Source: Insolitispirillum peregrinum
GTDB lineage: Bacteria > Pseudomonadota > Alphaproteobacteria > Rhodospirillales > Rhodospirillaceae
Length of the DNA: 58,543 nucleotides
Strand: one strand, 5' to 3'
Assembly (NCBI RefSeq): GCF_042665255.1
Contig: NZ_JBHTCD010000031.1
A program made the translations under genes and the position numbers. Below, piece by piece: positions 43,661 to 52,900 of the stretch. Under the pieces are notes generated by a model. It searched no databases, had not been told where the DNA came from, and was given only the letters and a program-made list of their open reading frames with translations. Numbering within the stretch: the first letter of the stretch is position 1; every line of letters starts with the position of its first letter.

Positions 43661-44117
43661 TGGGGAGCTTTCCTCCATCGGCCGGTAGGGAAGGTCTGAT
43701 GTCATATTAGAGCATAATTTTGCACCGCCGCGCACGCCATGCTGCCAAAAGGCCGAGGTGGGGCGTACAGAAGAGTGGCAGCTATGGGAGAAAGGATGCA
43801 CGCAGGGTGTCAATGTGTGGTTAATGCCCTGTTTTGCAATATTTATTTCATACTCATGCAATGTAACTTAAGAGGGGTGGCGGTGACGTATTGCCCTGAT
43901 GACATGAAGGATATTCATGTCCATACAGACACAATGGTCTCTGTCAGGTGTCCGTATCATGCCTACGCTCCACCCCCGATTCTTGTGTGGGCCGGAGGCG
44001 CTTGTAACCGCAAATACTCTGGCGAGCGGGAAGAGTGTGTCAGGTTTATCTGGAACGGTTCCGGCTCTCTCCAGGATATACAGACCATTCCATATATAGT
44101 GGGTGTCTTGCCACAGA
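43661..44117. other. Intergenic region, no gene seen
   Basis: About 460 bases upstream of the double-Cache chemoreceptor, somewhat AT-rich around 43830-43870 (for example GCAATATTTATTTCATA). Short open frames are present on both strands but have no convincing start site, family or codon pattern. The chemoreceptor promoter should be here. The next 182 bases are a repeat element. Confidence 0.5.
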
Positions 44118-44299
44118 TCACAGTCCACGACAGTTGAAAGAGTATAGCGGACTGCTGTCCGCGCCTGCTCGGGGGACGACGCCCCAGGACCCCCATTTTT
44201 TCTTTTATGATCAAAGGAATGGGGTCTGGAGCCTCAAGGCCCCAGCGAGGTGTGGAGCAGCGCTCCACGTCCTTGTTTCCTGACTGCTGTAGATTGCGG
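44118..44299. mobile_element. MITE-like element, nearly full copy
   Basis: Reverse-oriented copy of the 58181 element. Left end TCACAGTCCACGACAGT matches the 17-bp terminal repeat at 16 positions; right end ACTGCTGTAGATTGCGG matches it at about 11. Between them: GCGGACTGCTGTCCGC hairpin, a GGGGGACGACGCCCC hairpin, GGACCCCCATTTTTTC with TTATGATCAAAGGAATGGGG, a GGAGCCTCAAGGCCCC hairpin and GTGGAGCAGCGCTCCAC. No protein is encoded. Flanks CCACAGA and TCGCAGA agree at 5 of 7 bases, a possible decayed target duplication. Confidence 0.83.
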
Positions 44300-44331
44300 T
44301 CGCAGATGAAGTCATCTGCCCCGAACATGCT

Positions 44332-44856
44332 TCAGGAAAACAGGGCGTCGATGGCGCTCTGGTCGAGGGTGCCGGTCTGGCTGTTGGCCGAGCCGCCATG
44401 CTGACGCCGTTCAACGGCGTGGTCGTAAATCCCGGCCATTTGCAGGGCGCAATCGGTGTTGGTCAGGATATTGGCGAACAGGTCGGTGCCTTCTTTCCAG
44501 TCGCCAATCCGGCCGGTCAGGGCGCTGGCGGCTTCGGTGGCACGATAGAGGACTTCGTGCAGTCCCTTGACCCGGCTGATACTTTCGATGGCTTCACTGG
44601 GGGGCTCGATGCCGCGATAGGCCGAGCGGGCCAGGCTGATCAGGTCGCGCACCACGCCTTCGTCACCAAAGACCATTTCAAGGACATGGCGCATGTAAAA
44701 GGTCTGGGCATCAAGGCCGCCTGCGCCGGGCACCCGAAAGGTCGAACCGATCCGTCGTAAGCCTGTTTGGGAAAAGACCTCGGGGTGGACCTCGACCAGT
44801 GACTCATAAAACGCAGTAAATGCAGCACGATAGGTGCTCAGGCTTTGTGGCGTCAC
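44332..44856 (-). CDS. Unknown protein with FliM-like C-terminal peptide
   Basis: 174 residues, mostly helical by composition, with no recognised domain. The GTG start was chosen because GGAGG lies 8 nt upstream; the longer in-frame form starts without such a site. The last residues, LDQSAIDALFS, resemble the LSQ.EIDALL peptide at the N-terminus of FliM, which binds phosphorylated CheY, separated from the body by a polar stretch (RRQHGGSANSQTG). The gene neighbours a chemoreceptor. A role in chemotaxis, for instance as a CheY-binding or CheZ-like protein, is an inference from this motif and context only. Confidence 0.75.
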   Translation of the reverse strand: MTPQSLSTYRAAFTAFYESLVEVHPEVFSQTGLRRIGSTFRVPGAGGLDAQTFYMRHVLEMVFGDEGVVRDLISLARSAYRGIEPPSEAIESISRVKGLHEVLYRATEAASALTGRIGDWKEGTDLFANILTNTDCALQMAGIYDHAVERRQHGGSANSQTGTLDQSAIDALFS

Positions 44857-45069
44857 GGTATCCCCTCCTGTGATCGGAGCGCCGTGCACGGACTCGCGTG
44901 CTGCTGCGGTTCTCCGACCGTTTCCCGTTCCCATGTCTGCTCCCGGTGCACCGTCTCCCTACGTCACACCGAGTGCAGTGATACCATTCCTTGAGGTTGA
45001 AGATCAAATACTGGATGTGTCCCTATGCTGTTTGGCGTAGTTCTTATAGGTGCATGAGACTATTGTGTT

Positions 45070-47850
45070 TTATTCATTCAAAAGTGCCTTGAGGCGATAG
45101 AGTTCCTCAAGGGCCTGCCGGGGGCTCAGGTCGTCGGGGTTGACCGCCTTCAGGGCGTCGGTGGCGGCACAGGACGCCGGGACGGGGAGGGGGACGGGCG
45201 CAGTGCCAGCGGGAGGGCTGTCGGGGACCAGCGGCATCCGCTGGGCGGCGGCGGCAAACAACGGCAGTTCTTCCAGATGGTTGACCGGGGTGTGGCCCTT
45301 CTGACCCTTTTCCAGAGCGGCCAGAACCTGCTCGGCCCGCGCAATCACCGCCGCTGGCAGGCCGGCCAGCTGGGCAACGTGAATCCCGTAACTGCGGTCA
45401 GCGGCGCCGGGGCCGACTTCGTGCAGGAAGATGATTTTGCCCTGCCATTCCTTGACCTTCATCGAATGGCAGGCCAGCGACGGCAGGCTGTCGGCCAGCA
45501 CCGTCAGTTCGTGATAGTGGGTGGCAAACAGCGAGCGGCAGCGATTGAGGCTGTGCAGGTGCTCGACAGTGGCCCAGGCAATCGACAGGCCGTCGTAGGT
45601 GGCGGTCCCACGGCCGATTTCGTCCAGAATCACCAGCGAGCGGTCGGTAGCCTGATTGAGGATGGCGGCGGTTTCAACCATTTCCACCATGAAGGTTGAC
45701 CGGCCCCGGGCCAGATCATCCGCCGCCCCCACACGGGAAAACAGCCGGTCCACCGCCCCGATCACCACCTGTTCGGCGGGCACAAAGCTGCCCATCTGGG
45801 CCAGAATGGTGATCACCGCATTCTGACGCAGGAAAGTCGATTTACCGGCCATGTTCGGGCCGGTGATCAGCCACAGGCGCTGGGCGTCGGACAGGTCGCA
45901 GTCGTTGGCGACAAACGGCCCCTCGCTGTTGCGGGCAAGGGCGGCTTCGACCACCGGATGGCGGCCCTGTGTAATCCGGAAATCGTGTCCGCTGGTGATC
46001 TGCGGGCGACAGTAGCGACCCTCCAGCGCCAGTTCGGCCAGCGCCGCCAGCACGTCCAGCCGCGCCAGCGCCTGGGCGGCGCGGGCGATGTCACTGGCCT
46101 GCCCCAGAATGTCCTGACACAGCCCCTTGAACAGTTCCAGCTCGATGGCCAGCGCCTTGTCGGCGGCCCCGCGCTGCTTGTCTTCCAGTTCCGACAGCTC
46201 GACGGTGGTAAAGCGCACCGCGTTGGCCATCGTCTGGCGATGGATGTAGGGGCCACCCTTGACCATCAGTGGGTCGGCCTTTTTGGCCGGAACCTCGATA
46301 TGATAGCCGATGACGTTGTTGTGCTTGATCTTCAGCGAGTCGATGCCGGTGTCGGTGACATAGCGGTTCTGCAGGGCGGCAATCAGCCGCTTGGACTCGC
46401 CGGACAGGGCTTTCAGCTCGTCGAGGGCCGGATGAAAGCCGGTTGCGATGAAGCCGCCGTCGCGCGACAGCATCGGCAGGTCGGGCGACAGGGCACGGGC
46501 CAGCTTGTCCACCAGCGCCTGATGCTGCCCCAGTGCTTCGGCGGTGGCGGCCAGCAGGGCCGGGGGCTGCCCGGCAGCGATGCGGTGGAGGGTCAGCCGC
46601 AACAGCGGGACTTCGGCCAGCCCATCGCGGATCGCCGCCAGATCGCGCGGCCCGCCACGGTCCAGCGACAGGCGCGACAGGGCGCGTTCGATATCGGGGC
46701 AGCGTTTCAACGCCTCGCGGATCGCTTCGCGCTGGCCGTCATCGCTGCGCAGGGCCTCGACCGCATCCAGCCGGGCTTCAATGCGTGCCGGGTCGGTCAG
46801 CGGGGCGGCCAGCCAGGTGGTCAACAGGCGCGCCCCGGCTCCGGTGCGGGTGCGGTCGATCACCGACAGCAACGAGCCGCGCCGCTCGCCGGTCAGGGTT
46901 TCCAGCAGTTCCAGATTGCGGCGGGTGGCCGAGTCGATTTCCATCACCGCCCCGGCGGCCAGACGGCGCAGCGGTGACAGGCGCGGCAGCTTGCCCTTCT
47001 GGGTCAGTTCGATGTAATCGAGCAACGCCCCGGCGGCGGCGATTTCCGGGCGGCTGAAGTTGCCCAGTCCGTCCAGCGCCTTGACGCCATGCACCGCCTC
47101 CAGCCGCTTGCGGGCGTTGGTCGAGTCAAAGCGCACCGACGGCAACGGCGACAGATGGTCGCGCCAGTCGTTGAACACCTCGAACAGTGACGGCTTTTGC
47201 AGCAGGCGGTCGGGTACCAGCACTTCGCCGGGCATCAGTCGGGCCAGAGCCGCCGCAAGCAGGCTGTCGGGAACCGGCTGGACCATGAAATCCCCGGTCG
47301 AGACATCCACCCACGCCAGCCCCAGCTCGTTGCCGCTGCCAATGTCGGCGACGGCGGCCAGATAGTTGTGGCGGCGGGCGTCGAGCAGCGAGTCTTCTGT
47401 CAGCGTGCCGGGGGTGATGATCCGCACCGTCTCGCGCCGCACCACCGACTTGGCACCGCGCTTTTTGGCTTCGGCGGGGTCTTCCATCTGCTCGCAGACC
47501 GCCACCTTGAAGCCCTTGCGGATCAGCTTGGCGAGATAGGCTTCATGGGCGTGGACCGGCACGCCGCACATCGGAATGTCTTCGCCCAGATGCTTGCCGC
47601 GCTTGGTCAGGGCAATGTCCAGCGCCTCGGCGGCCTTGACCGCGTCGTCAAAGAACAGCTCGTAAAAATCCCCCATCCGGTAAAACAGCAGGGCGTCAGG
47701 GTGGTCGGCCTTGATGGTCAGGTACTGCCCCATCATCGGGGTTACGCCTTCGGGCAGAACCGGCGCGTCGAGCACGTCACCTTCCAGCACGCCATCAGCG
47801 GCGGCGCGGGTCAGGACAGGGGCGGAAAAGGCAGCGGGACGGCGGTTCAC
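45070..47850 (-). CDS. mutS: DNA mismatch repair protein MutS
   Basis: 926 residues. The mismatch-reading FYE-type motif is DFYELF (Phe62, Glu64), after TPMMGQYL.IKADHPDALLFYRMG. ATPase motifs: Walker A GPNMAGKST (near 665), Walker B LVILDEIGRGTATYDG and the conserved ATHYHEL. The C-terminal DALKAVNPDDLSPRQALEELYRLK is the tetramerisation/beta-clamp region. Start chosen at the second of two adjacent GTG codons, 7 nt after GGAG; the first GTG (47853) has 4-nt spacing. It binds mispaired bases and starts repair with MutL, which is not in the window. Confidence 0.96.
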   Translation of the reverse strand: MNRRPAAFSAPVLTRAAADGVLEGDVLDAPVLPEGVTPMMGQYLTIKADHPDALLFYRMGDFYELFFDDAVKAAEALDIALTKRGKHLGEDIPMCGVPVHAHEAYLAKLIRKGFKVAVCEQMEDPAEAKKRGAKSVVRRETVRIITPGTLTEDSLLDARRHNYLAAVADIGSGNELGLAWVDVSTGDFMVQPVPDSLLAAALARLMPGEVLVPDRLLQKPSLFEVFNDWRDHLSPLPSVRFDSTNARKRLEAVHGVKALDGLGNFSRPEIAAAGALLDYIELTQKGKLPRLSPLRRLAAGAVMEIDSATRRNLELLETLTGERRGSLLSVIDRTRTGAGARLLTTWLAAPLTDPARIEARLDAVEALRSDDGQREAIREALKRCPDIERALSRLSLDRGGPRDLAAIRDGLAEVPLLRLTLHRIAAGQPPALLAATAEALGQHQALVDKLARALSPDLPMLSRDGGFIATGFHPALDELKALSGESKRLIAALQNRYVTDTGIDSLKIKHNNVIGYHIEVPAKKADPLMVKGGPYIHRQTMANAVRFTTVELSELEDKQRGAADKALAIELELFKGLCQDILGQASDIARAAQALARLDVLAALAELALEGRYCRPQITSGHDFRITQGRHPVVEAALARNSEGPFVANDCDLSDAQRLWLITGPNMAGKSTFLRQNAVITILAQMGSFVPAEQVVIGAVDRLFSRVGAADDLARGRSTFMVEMVETAAILNQATDRSLVILDEIGRGTATYDGLSIAWATVEHLHSLNRCRSLFATHYHELTVLADSLPSLACHSMKVKEWQGKIIFLHEVGPGAADRSYGIHVAQLAGLPAAVIARAEQVLAALEKGQKGHTPVNHLEELPLFAAAAQRMPLVPDSPPAGTAPVPLPVPASCAATDALKAVNPDDLSPRQALEELYRLKALLNE

Positions 47851-48189
47851 CACGGGACTCCACGATACGGGCAGGGGATGGGGGCGGAAAATAGCACAAA
47901 ATTTTCCGGGCCGTTGACCGGAAACGACCATCTTGAAAACGCTTTGGGCTTTCGCTGTCGCCTCTTGAAAATACTCTAGGCATCCGGGTGTGGGTGGGGC
48001 AGAATGTCCGCCCCTCGCTGCATGCTGCCCCATGTGGCCCGCTGTTGCCCCCCACTCCGTCCTGTGGATGCGCTGATGATTTTCTCCGGCGCCGTGGCGG
48101 GGCCAAAGTCCCGGGTTGACGGGCATGCGCAGCCTTTGATGCCAGCGTTTTCCTGCTGGCTATCCAGATCAGGTAAGGATCGTTGCGCC
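47851..48189. other. Divergent intergenic region with TTGAAAA repeats
   Basis: 339 bases between divergent mutS and the small membrane-protein gene. ATCTTGAAAACGCTTTGGG (near 47931) and CTCTTGAAAATACTCTAGG (near 47966) are imperfect repeats of each other and resemble the CTTGAAAATGCTCT arm of the 20305-20350 palindrome, so this may be decayed RIME-like sequence. No gene seen. Confidence 0.5.
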
Positions 48190-48708
48190 GTGACTGATGC
48201 CACCCCTTCTTCGTCTTCGCTGCCGTCCGGGCAACAGGCCACCCGCGAGCTTGTCGGCATTTTTGCCCGCCCCGAGCCGCTGACCACCTGCATTCACGAC
48301 CTGTTGGCTGCAGGCTTTGGCCATGCCAACCTGTCGGTTCTGTCCAGCCATGAAGCCATCGAGGCGGCCGATACCAACGAAGCCGCCTGGCAGGACCGTC
48401 TGATGCCGCTGGTCAACGAAGCCCGCTACGAAGTCCCGCTGGTGTCCGGCTTGCTGGTGGCGCTGGCCGGTGGCCCGACCGCCGCCCTGATCGGCGGCGT
48501 TGTCGCCGCCGGTGTCGGTCTGGCAGCGCTGAAGGAATTGCTGGAAGAAACCATTGCCCTGCCCAACAGCGACGCCTTTGCCGATGCGGTCAAGGCCGGG
48601 GAAATCCTGCTGTGGGTCGAAGTCACCGACGCCGACCGCGAACAGCTGGCCTCGTCGCTGCTGGTCAAGCACGGTGCCCGCGACCTGCACGTCAATACGC
48701 GCGGCTAA
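48190..48708 (+). CDS. Small membrane-associated protein, stress-protein-like
   Basis: 172 residues. An N-terminal domain (about 15-60) reads ELVGIFARPEPLTTCIHDLLAAGFGHANLSVLSSH, close in pattern to the general stress protein 17M/YflT fold, followed by a Gly/Ala-rich hydrophobic hairpin (about 80-118, PLVSGLLVALAGGPTAALIGGVVAAGVGLAAL) and a second alpha/beta stretch with ILLWVEVTD. Start is a GTG with AAGGA 10 nt upstream, so it is the least certain point. maeB follows 68 nt later on the same strand. Function unknown. Confidence 0.75.
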   Translation: MTDATPSSSSLPSGQQATRELVGIFARPEPLTTCIHDLLAAGFGHANLSVLSSHEAIEAADTNEAAWQDRLMPLVNEARYEVPLVSGLLVALAGGPTAALIGGVVAAGVGLAALKELLEETIALPNSDAFADAVKAGEILLWVEVTDADREQLASSLLVKHGARDLHVNTRG

Positions 48709-48776
48709 CCCTCTATATCCCTGCGGATGCTCCATCCGTTACCGTTATCTATACTGACCCTACAGGCCCAAACATC

Positions 48777-51044
48777 ATGGACGATACCCCCAAGACCAAT
48801 GTCGAGCACGACTCATTGCTGATGCACGCCTCGGGGCGGCCCGGCAAGATCGAGATCGTGCCGACCAAGCCGCTGACCACCCAGCGTGACCTGTCGCTCG
48901 CCTATTCGCCCGGCGTGGCGGCTCCCTGCAAGGAAATTGCTCGCGATCCGTCGCTGGCCTATGACTACACCGCCAAGGGCAACCTCGTGGCGGTGATTTC
49001 CAACGGGACCGCCGTTCTGGGTCTGGGAGACCTGGGGGCTCTGGCTGGCAAGCCGGTGATGGAGGGGAAGGCCGTCCTGTTCAAGAAGTTTGCCGACGTC
49101 GATGCCATCGACCTTGAAGTCGATACCAAAGAGGTCGACCAGTTCGTCAACGCCGTGCGCTACCTCGGCCCCAGCTTTGGCGGCATCAACCTCGAAGACA
49201 TCAAGGCCCCCGAGTGCTTCATCATCGAGCAGCAACTGCGCGAACTGATGGACATTCCGGTGTTCCACGATGACCAGCACGGCACCGCGATCATTGCCGC
49301 CGCCGGCCTGATCAACGCCTGTGAACTGACCGGCCGCAACGTGCGTGACATCAAGGTGGTGGTCAATGGCGCCGGGGCGGCGGGCATCGCCTGCCTCGAA
49401 CTGATCAAGGCGATGGGCTGCCGCCACGAGAACGTCATCCTGTGCGACACCAAGGGCGTGATCTACAAGGGTCGTGAAAGCGGCATGAACCAGTGGAAGT
49501 CGGCCCATGCGGTGCCGACCGAAGCCCGCACGCTGGCCGAAGCCCTTGAGGGTGCCGACGTGTTCCTCGGCCTGTCGGTCAAGGGGGCGGTGACGCCGGA
49601 AATGGTGGCGGCGATGGCGCCGAAGCCGATCATCTTTGCGATGGCCAACCCCGATCCGGAAATCACCCCGGAAGAAGTGCGGACGGTGCGCAAGGATGCC
49701 ATCGTGGCCACCGGTCGTTCGGATTACCCGAACCAGATCAACAACGTTCTCGGCTTCCCCTACATTTTCCGTGGGGCGCTGGACGTGCGGGCGCGCACCA
49801 TCAACGAAGACATGAAGGTTGCCGCCGCCAAGGCGATTGCCGCGCTGGCCCGTGAAGACGTGCCGGACGAAGTGGCTGCCGCCTATTCCGGTCGCCGCCT
49901 GCGCTTCGGGCCGGAATACATCATCCCGGTGCCGTTCGATCCGCGCCTGATCGCCACCATTCCGCCCGCCGTCGCCAGGGCGGCGATGGAAAGCGGTGTG
50001 GCGCAAAAGCCGATCATCGACATGGCCGCCTATCGCCACGAGCTGTCCGAGCGCCTCGACCCGATGGCGGCGACGATGAACGCCATTGCCTCGGAAGTGA
50101 TCGGCAACCCGCAGCGGGTGGTGTTCGCCGAAGGGGAAGAAGAAAAGGCCATCCGGGCCGCCGTCGCCTTCCGCAATGCCGGTTATGGCCATCCGGTGCT
50201 GGTCGGTCGCGTGGACCGGATCGAAGATACCATGAAGGCGATGGGCCTCGGCTCGCTGGACGGGATCGAGATCCACAACGCCGCCAAGTCGTCCCACACC
50301 AAGGAATACACCGACTTCCTGTACAAGCGCCTGCAACGTCAGGGCTACCTGTACCGCGATTGCCAGCGTCTGGTGAATCAGGACCGCAACGTCTTTGGGG
50401 CCTGTCTGGTGGCGATGGGCGATGCGGATTCGATGGTGACCGGCCTGACCCGTACCCATGCGGTGGTGGTGAAGGAAATCGCCAAGGTGATCGACACCAG
50501 ACCGAACGAGCTGATGTTCGGCCTGACCATGCTGATCACCCGTGGACGGACGGTGTTCATCTGTGACACCACCATCCATGAAACCCCGACCGCTGAGCAA
50601 CTGGCCGACATTGCCACCGGGGCCGCCAACAAGGTGCGCCAGATGGGGCATGAGCCGCGGGTGGCGTTCCTCAGCTATTCGACCTTTGGCAGCCCGCAGG
50701 GCGGGGAAACCACCCGCGCCCGTGAAGCCAAGGAAATCCTCGACCGCCGCTCGGTGGACTTTGAGTATGACGGGGAAATGGGGGCCAACGTCGCCCTCGA
50801 TGCCGAACTGCAAAAGGTCTATCCGTTCACCCGCCTGTCCGGCCCGGCCAACGTGCTGGTGATGCCGGGTCTGCATTCGGCCAACATCTCGTACAAGCTG
50901 CTGCACAAGCTGGGCGGCGGGACGGTGATCGGCCCGATGCTGATCGGTCTGGCGGCTCCGGTGCAGATTGTTCACCTCGACGCCAATGTGTCGGACGTGG
51001 TGAACATGGCGCTGATCGCCGCTCATGATGCCCTGAAGCGCTGA
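48777..51044 (+). CDS. maeB: NADP-dependent malic enzyme, MaeB type
   Basis: 755 residues: an N-terminal malic-enzyme half (about 1-430, with SLAYSPGVAAPC, NGTAVLGLGD, FHDDQHGTAII and the NAD(P) site VVNGAGAAGIACLEL) fused to a phosphotransacetylase-like half (about 435-755), the normal MaeB architecture. It oxidatively decarboxylates malate to pyruvate, giving NADPH; the second half usually has a regulatory role through acetyl-CoA. The ATG chosen begins the family N-terminus MDDTPKTNVEHDSLLMHASGRPGK (shown here as landmarks only). Followed by a strong terminator. Confidence 0.97.
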   Translation: MDDTPKTNVEHDSLLMHASGRPGKIEIVPTKPLTTQRDLSLAYSPGVAAPCKEIARDPSLAYDYTAKGNLVAVISNGTAVLGLGDLGALAGKPVMEGKAVLFKKFADVDAIDLEVDTKEVDQFVNAVRYLGPSFGGINLEDIKAPECFIIEQQLRELMDIPVFHDDQHGTAIIAAAGLINACELTGRNVRDIKVVVNGAGAAGIACLELIKAMGCRHENVILCDTKGVIYKGRESGMNQWKSAHAVPTEARTLAEALEGADVFLGLSVKGAVTPEMVAAMAPKPIIFAMANPDPEITPEEVRTVRKDAIVATGRSDYPNQINNVLGFPYIFRGALDVRARTINEDMKVAAAKAIAALAREDVPDEVAAAYSGRRLRFGPEYIIPVPFDPRLIATIPPAVARAAMESGVAQKPIIDMAAYRHELSERLDPMAATMNAIASEVIGNPQRVVFAEGEEEKAIRAAVAFRNAGYGHPVLVGRVDRIEDTMKAMGLGSLDGIEIHNAAKSSHTKEYTDFLYKRLQRQGYLYRDCQRLVNQDRNVFGACLVAMGDADSMVTGLTRTHAVVVKEIAKVIDTRPNELMFGLTMLITRGRTVFICDTTIHETPTAEQLADIATGAANKVRQMGHEPRVAFLSYSTFGSPQGGETTRAREAKEILDRRSVDFEYDGEMGANVALDAELQKVYPFTRLSGPANVLVMPGLHSANISYKLLHKLGGGTVIGPMLIGLAAPVQIVHLDANVSDVVNMALIAAHDALKR

Positions 51045-51068
51045 TCTCCTGACCAGCGGCCTTGCCTG

Positions 51069-51108
51069 AAAAAAAGCCCCCCGGACCAAAACCCGGGGGG
51101 CTTTTTCT
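51069..51108. terminator. Terminator after maeB
   Basis: AAAAAAAGCCCCCCGG and CCGGGGGGCTTTTTC form a near-perfect stem around ACCAAAAC, 24 nt after the maeB stop codon. Its A and T tracts make it potentially bidirectional. Confidence 0.92.
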
Positions 51109-51132
51109 TGTGGAACGAGCAGGTTGCGCCGC

Positions 51133-51178
51133 CTGTCACATTTATTTCATCGTTCTGTCACGAAAGAGTCCCTACTAT
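51133..51178 (+). promoter_or_regulatory. Tandem PHO boxes and -10 of phoR
   Basis: Four 7-bp units spaced by 4 nt: CTGTCAC, ATTTCAT, CTGTCAC, GAGTCCC. Phase and sequence match the PhoB-binding direct repeat (consensus CTGTCAT, 4 nt, CTGTCAC) as two adjacent boxes. TACTAT follows at once as a -10 element with no good -35, as expected of a PhoB-activated promoter. It predicts that phoR is induced by phosphate limitation. Confidence 0.82.
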
Positions 51179-51262
51179 CCGGTCATTCTGCGGGGCCCGT
51201 GTTGCACTCTGTATTTCCTATGGATGGCAACACGGGCACGCCGTTGTGCACTGGACAAATTG

Positions 51263-52804
51263 ATGGCCCCACACACCAACACTCCGCAAACACCAGTCTC
51301 TGGTCGTGGTGATGAACAGGCTTTTGCCTCGCCCCTGCCTTCGGTGGCAAGGCCGGTGTCATTTGCCCGTGTTGCGCGTTTGACGCTGTTGTTTTCAACG
51401 CCGCTGGTGCTGGCGTTGTCGGCATTGGTGGTGTGGGCCGAACTGGCGATCATTCCGGCGGCGCTGACGCTGGTGGGCGTGGCCGGAGTGACGGCGCTGT
51501 TCCTGCGCTCGCTGGTTGGTGACTGGGAAGCGGTTGCGGCCTATTTGCGTCCGTTGCCGGTGCGCGGTGGGCCAGTCGCGCCGCTCCCCGTTCTGCGCTT
51601 TTCCGAAGGGGCCCGTGATGTGGCGATGGCCGCCCGCAGCCTGCGCCAACGCACGATGCAGGCGATCAATCGCGCCGAAGCCGAAGCGATGGCCCAGATC
51701 GGGCTGCTGGATGCCTTGCCGACGCCGGTGTTGCTGATCAACAGCCATGCCCATGTGGTGCAGGCCAACGAAGCGGCCCGCACCCTGTTCGGGCGCGATC
51801 TGGAGCCCCGTCCGTTGATTGCCATCCTGCGTGACCCCGGCATTCTGGAGGCGGTGGACCGCATTCTGGACGGGTCCCTGCGCAGCAAGGCGGTGCAGGT
51901 GACGCTGGGGGCGACGGTTGAACAGACCTTTCAGGTCGAGGTGCAACGGCTGACCGACGAACTGCCACTGGCGGCCCATGCGGTGGTGGTGCTGCATGAC
52001 ATTACCGCGCTGGTGCGGGCCGAGCAGATGCGCGCCGATTTTGTCGCCAACGCCAGCCACGAGCTGCGCACGCCGCTGACCAGCATTCTCGGCTTTGTGG
52101 AAACCCTGCGCGGCCCGGCCCGCGATGATGTTGAAGCCCACGAGCGGTTTTTGGCCATCATGCATCAGCAGGCCAGCCGCATGCGCCGTCTGATCGAAGA
52201 CCTGTTGTCGCTGTCGCGGATCGAACTGCGCGAGCACACGCCGCCGGTCGGCACGGTGTCGCTGGAAGACGTGGTGGAAGGCGTGGTGATGGGGCTGGAA
52301 CTTCTGGCCGAAGAAAAAGACATGACGTTGCAGGTCGAAATGATCAGCGACAGCGATCTGGTCGCCGGTGACGAAGACGAGCTGGTGCAGGTGTTTGCCA
52401 ACCTGATCGCCAATGGCATCAAATACGGGCGTCCGGGAACGCCGCTGGTGATCCGGGTGGACCGTCCGGCTCGTGGTCCGGCGCAAATGCCTCATGCCAT
52501 GCGGGACGATTGTCTGGTTGTGCATGTTATTGATCAGGGCGACGGTATCGCCAAGGAGCATCTGCCCCGACTGACCGAACGGTTTTACCGTGTTGATACC
52601 GCCCGCTCGCGCCAGTTGGGCGGCACCGGTCTGGGATTGGCGATCGTCAAGCACATTGTCAATCGCCACCGGGGTGCCCTGACCATCGACAGTACCGTGG
52701 GGCAGGGATCGACGTTCAGCGTCTATCTGCCGTGCCCCCCTCCGGCTGACAAGCGGGTGCGCAGCAGCGATTTCCTGCGTCATGAGCCGGAAACCGAACT
52801 CTGA
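51263..52804 (+). CDS. phoR: Phosphate-regulon sensor kinase PhoR
   Basis: 513 residues: two membrane helices near the N-terminus (about 40-85) with almost no periplasmic loop, a PAS domain (about 140-235, PTPVLLINSHAHVVQANEAARTLFGR) and a kinase core with FVANASHELRTPLTSILGF (His about 264), NLIANGIKYG, DQGDGI and GGTGLGLAIVKHIV. These features fit PhoR. The start at MAPHTNTPQ is preferred, but an in-frame ATG 39 nt upstream is possible since neither has a strong Shine-Dalgarno. phoU follows; pstSCAB and phoB are not in the window. Confidence 0.92.
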   Translation: MAPHTNTPQTPVSGRGDEQAFASPLPSVARPVSFARVARLTLLFSTPLVLALSALVVWAELAIIPAALTLVGVAGVTALFLRSLVGDWEAVAAYLRPLPVRGGPVAPLPVLRFSEGARDVAMAARSLRQRTMQAINRAEAEAMAQIGLLDALPTPVLLINSHAHVVQANEAARTLFGRDLEPRPLIAILRDPGILEAVDRILDGSLRSKAVQVTLGATVEQTFQVEVQRLTDELPLAAHAVVVLHDITALVRAEQMRADFVANASHELRTPLTSILGFVETLRGPARDDVEAHERFLAIMHQQASRMRRLIEDLLSLSRIELREHTPPVGTVSLEDVVEGVVMGLELLAEEKDMTLQVEMISDSDLVAGDEDELVQVFANLIANGIKYGRPGTPLVIRVDRPARGPAQMPHAMRDDCLVVHVIDQGDGIAKEHLPRLTERFYRVDTARSRQLGGTGLGLAIVKHIVNRHRGALTIDSTVGQGSTFSVYLPCPPPADKRVRSSDFLRHEPETEL

Positions 52805-52840
52805 TCCTTTTCCTCTTTCGTTGTTTTGTCCCGTTGTCCG

Positions 52841-52862
52841 GCCCCGAACACCGTTTCGGGGC
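52841..52862 (+). other. Intercistronic hairpin between phoR and phoU
   Basis: GCCCCGAA and TTCGGGGC form an 8-bp stem around CACCGT. No T tract follows, so it is more likely an mRNA-stability or processing structure than a full terminator. It lies 36 nt after the phoR stop and 38 nt before phoU. Confidence 0.55.
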
Positions 52863-52900
52863 TGTGCGAATGATCCCCCTCCCTGCCGTTGGAGACGATG

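Noticed and set aside
43739..44137. A 132-codon open frame upstream of the 44-kb repeat element
   Set aside because: It runs into the MITE-like element, has no ribosome-binding site, no recognisable domain and poor codon pattern; treated as non-coding.
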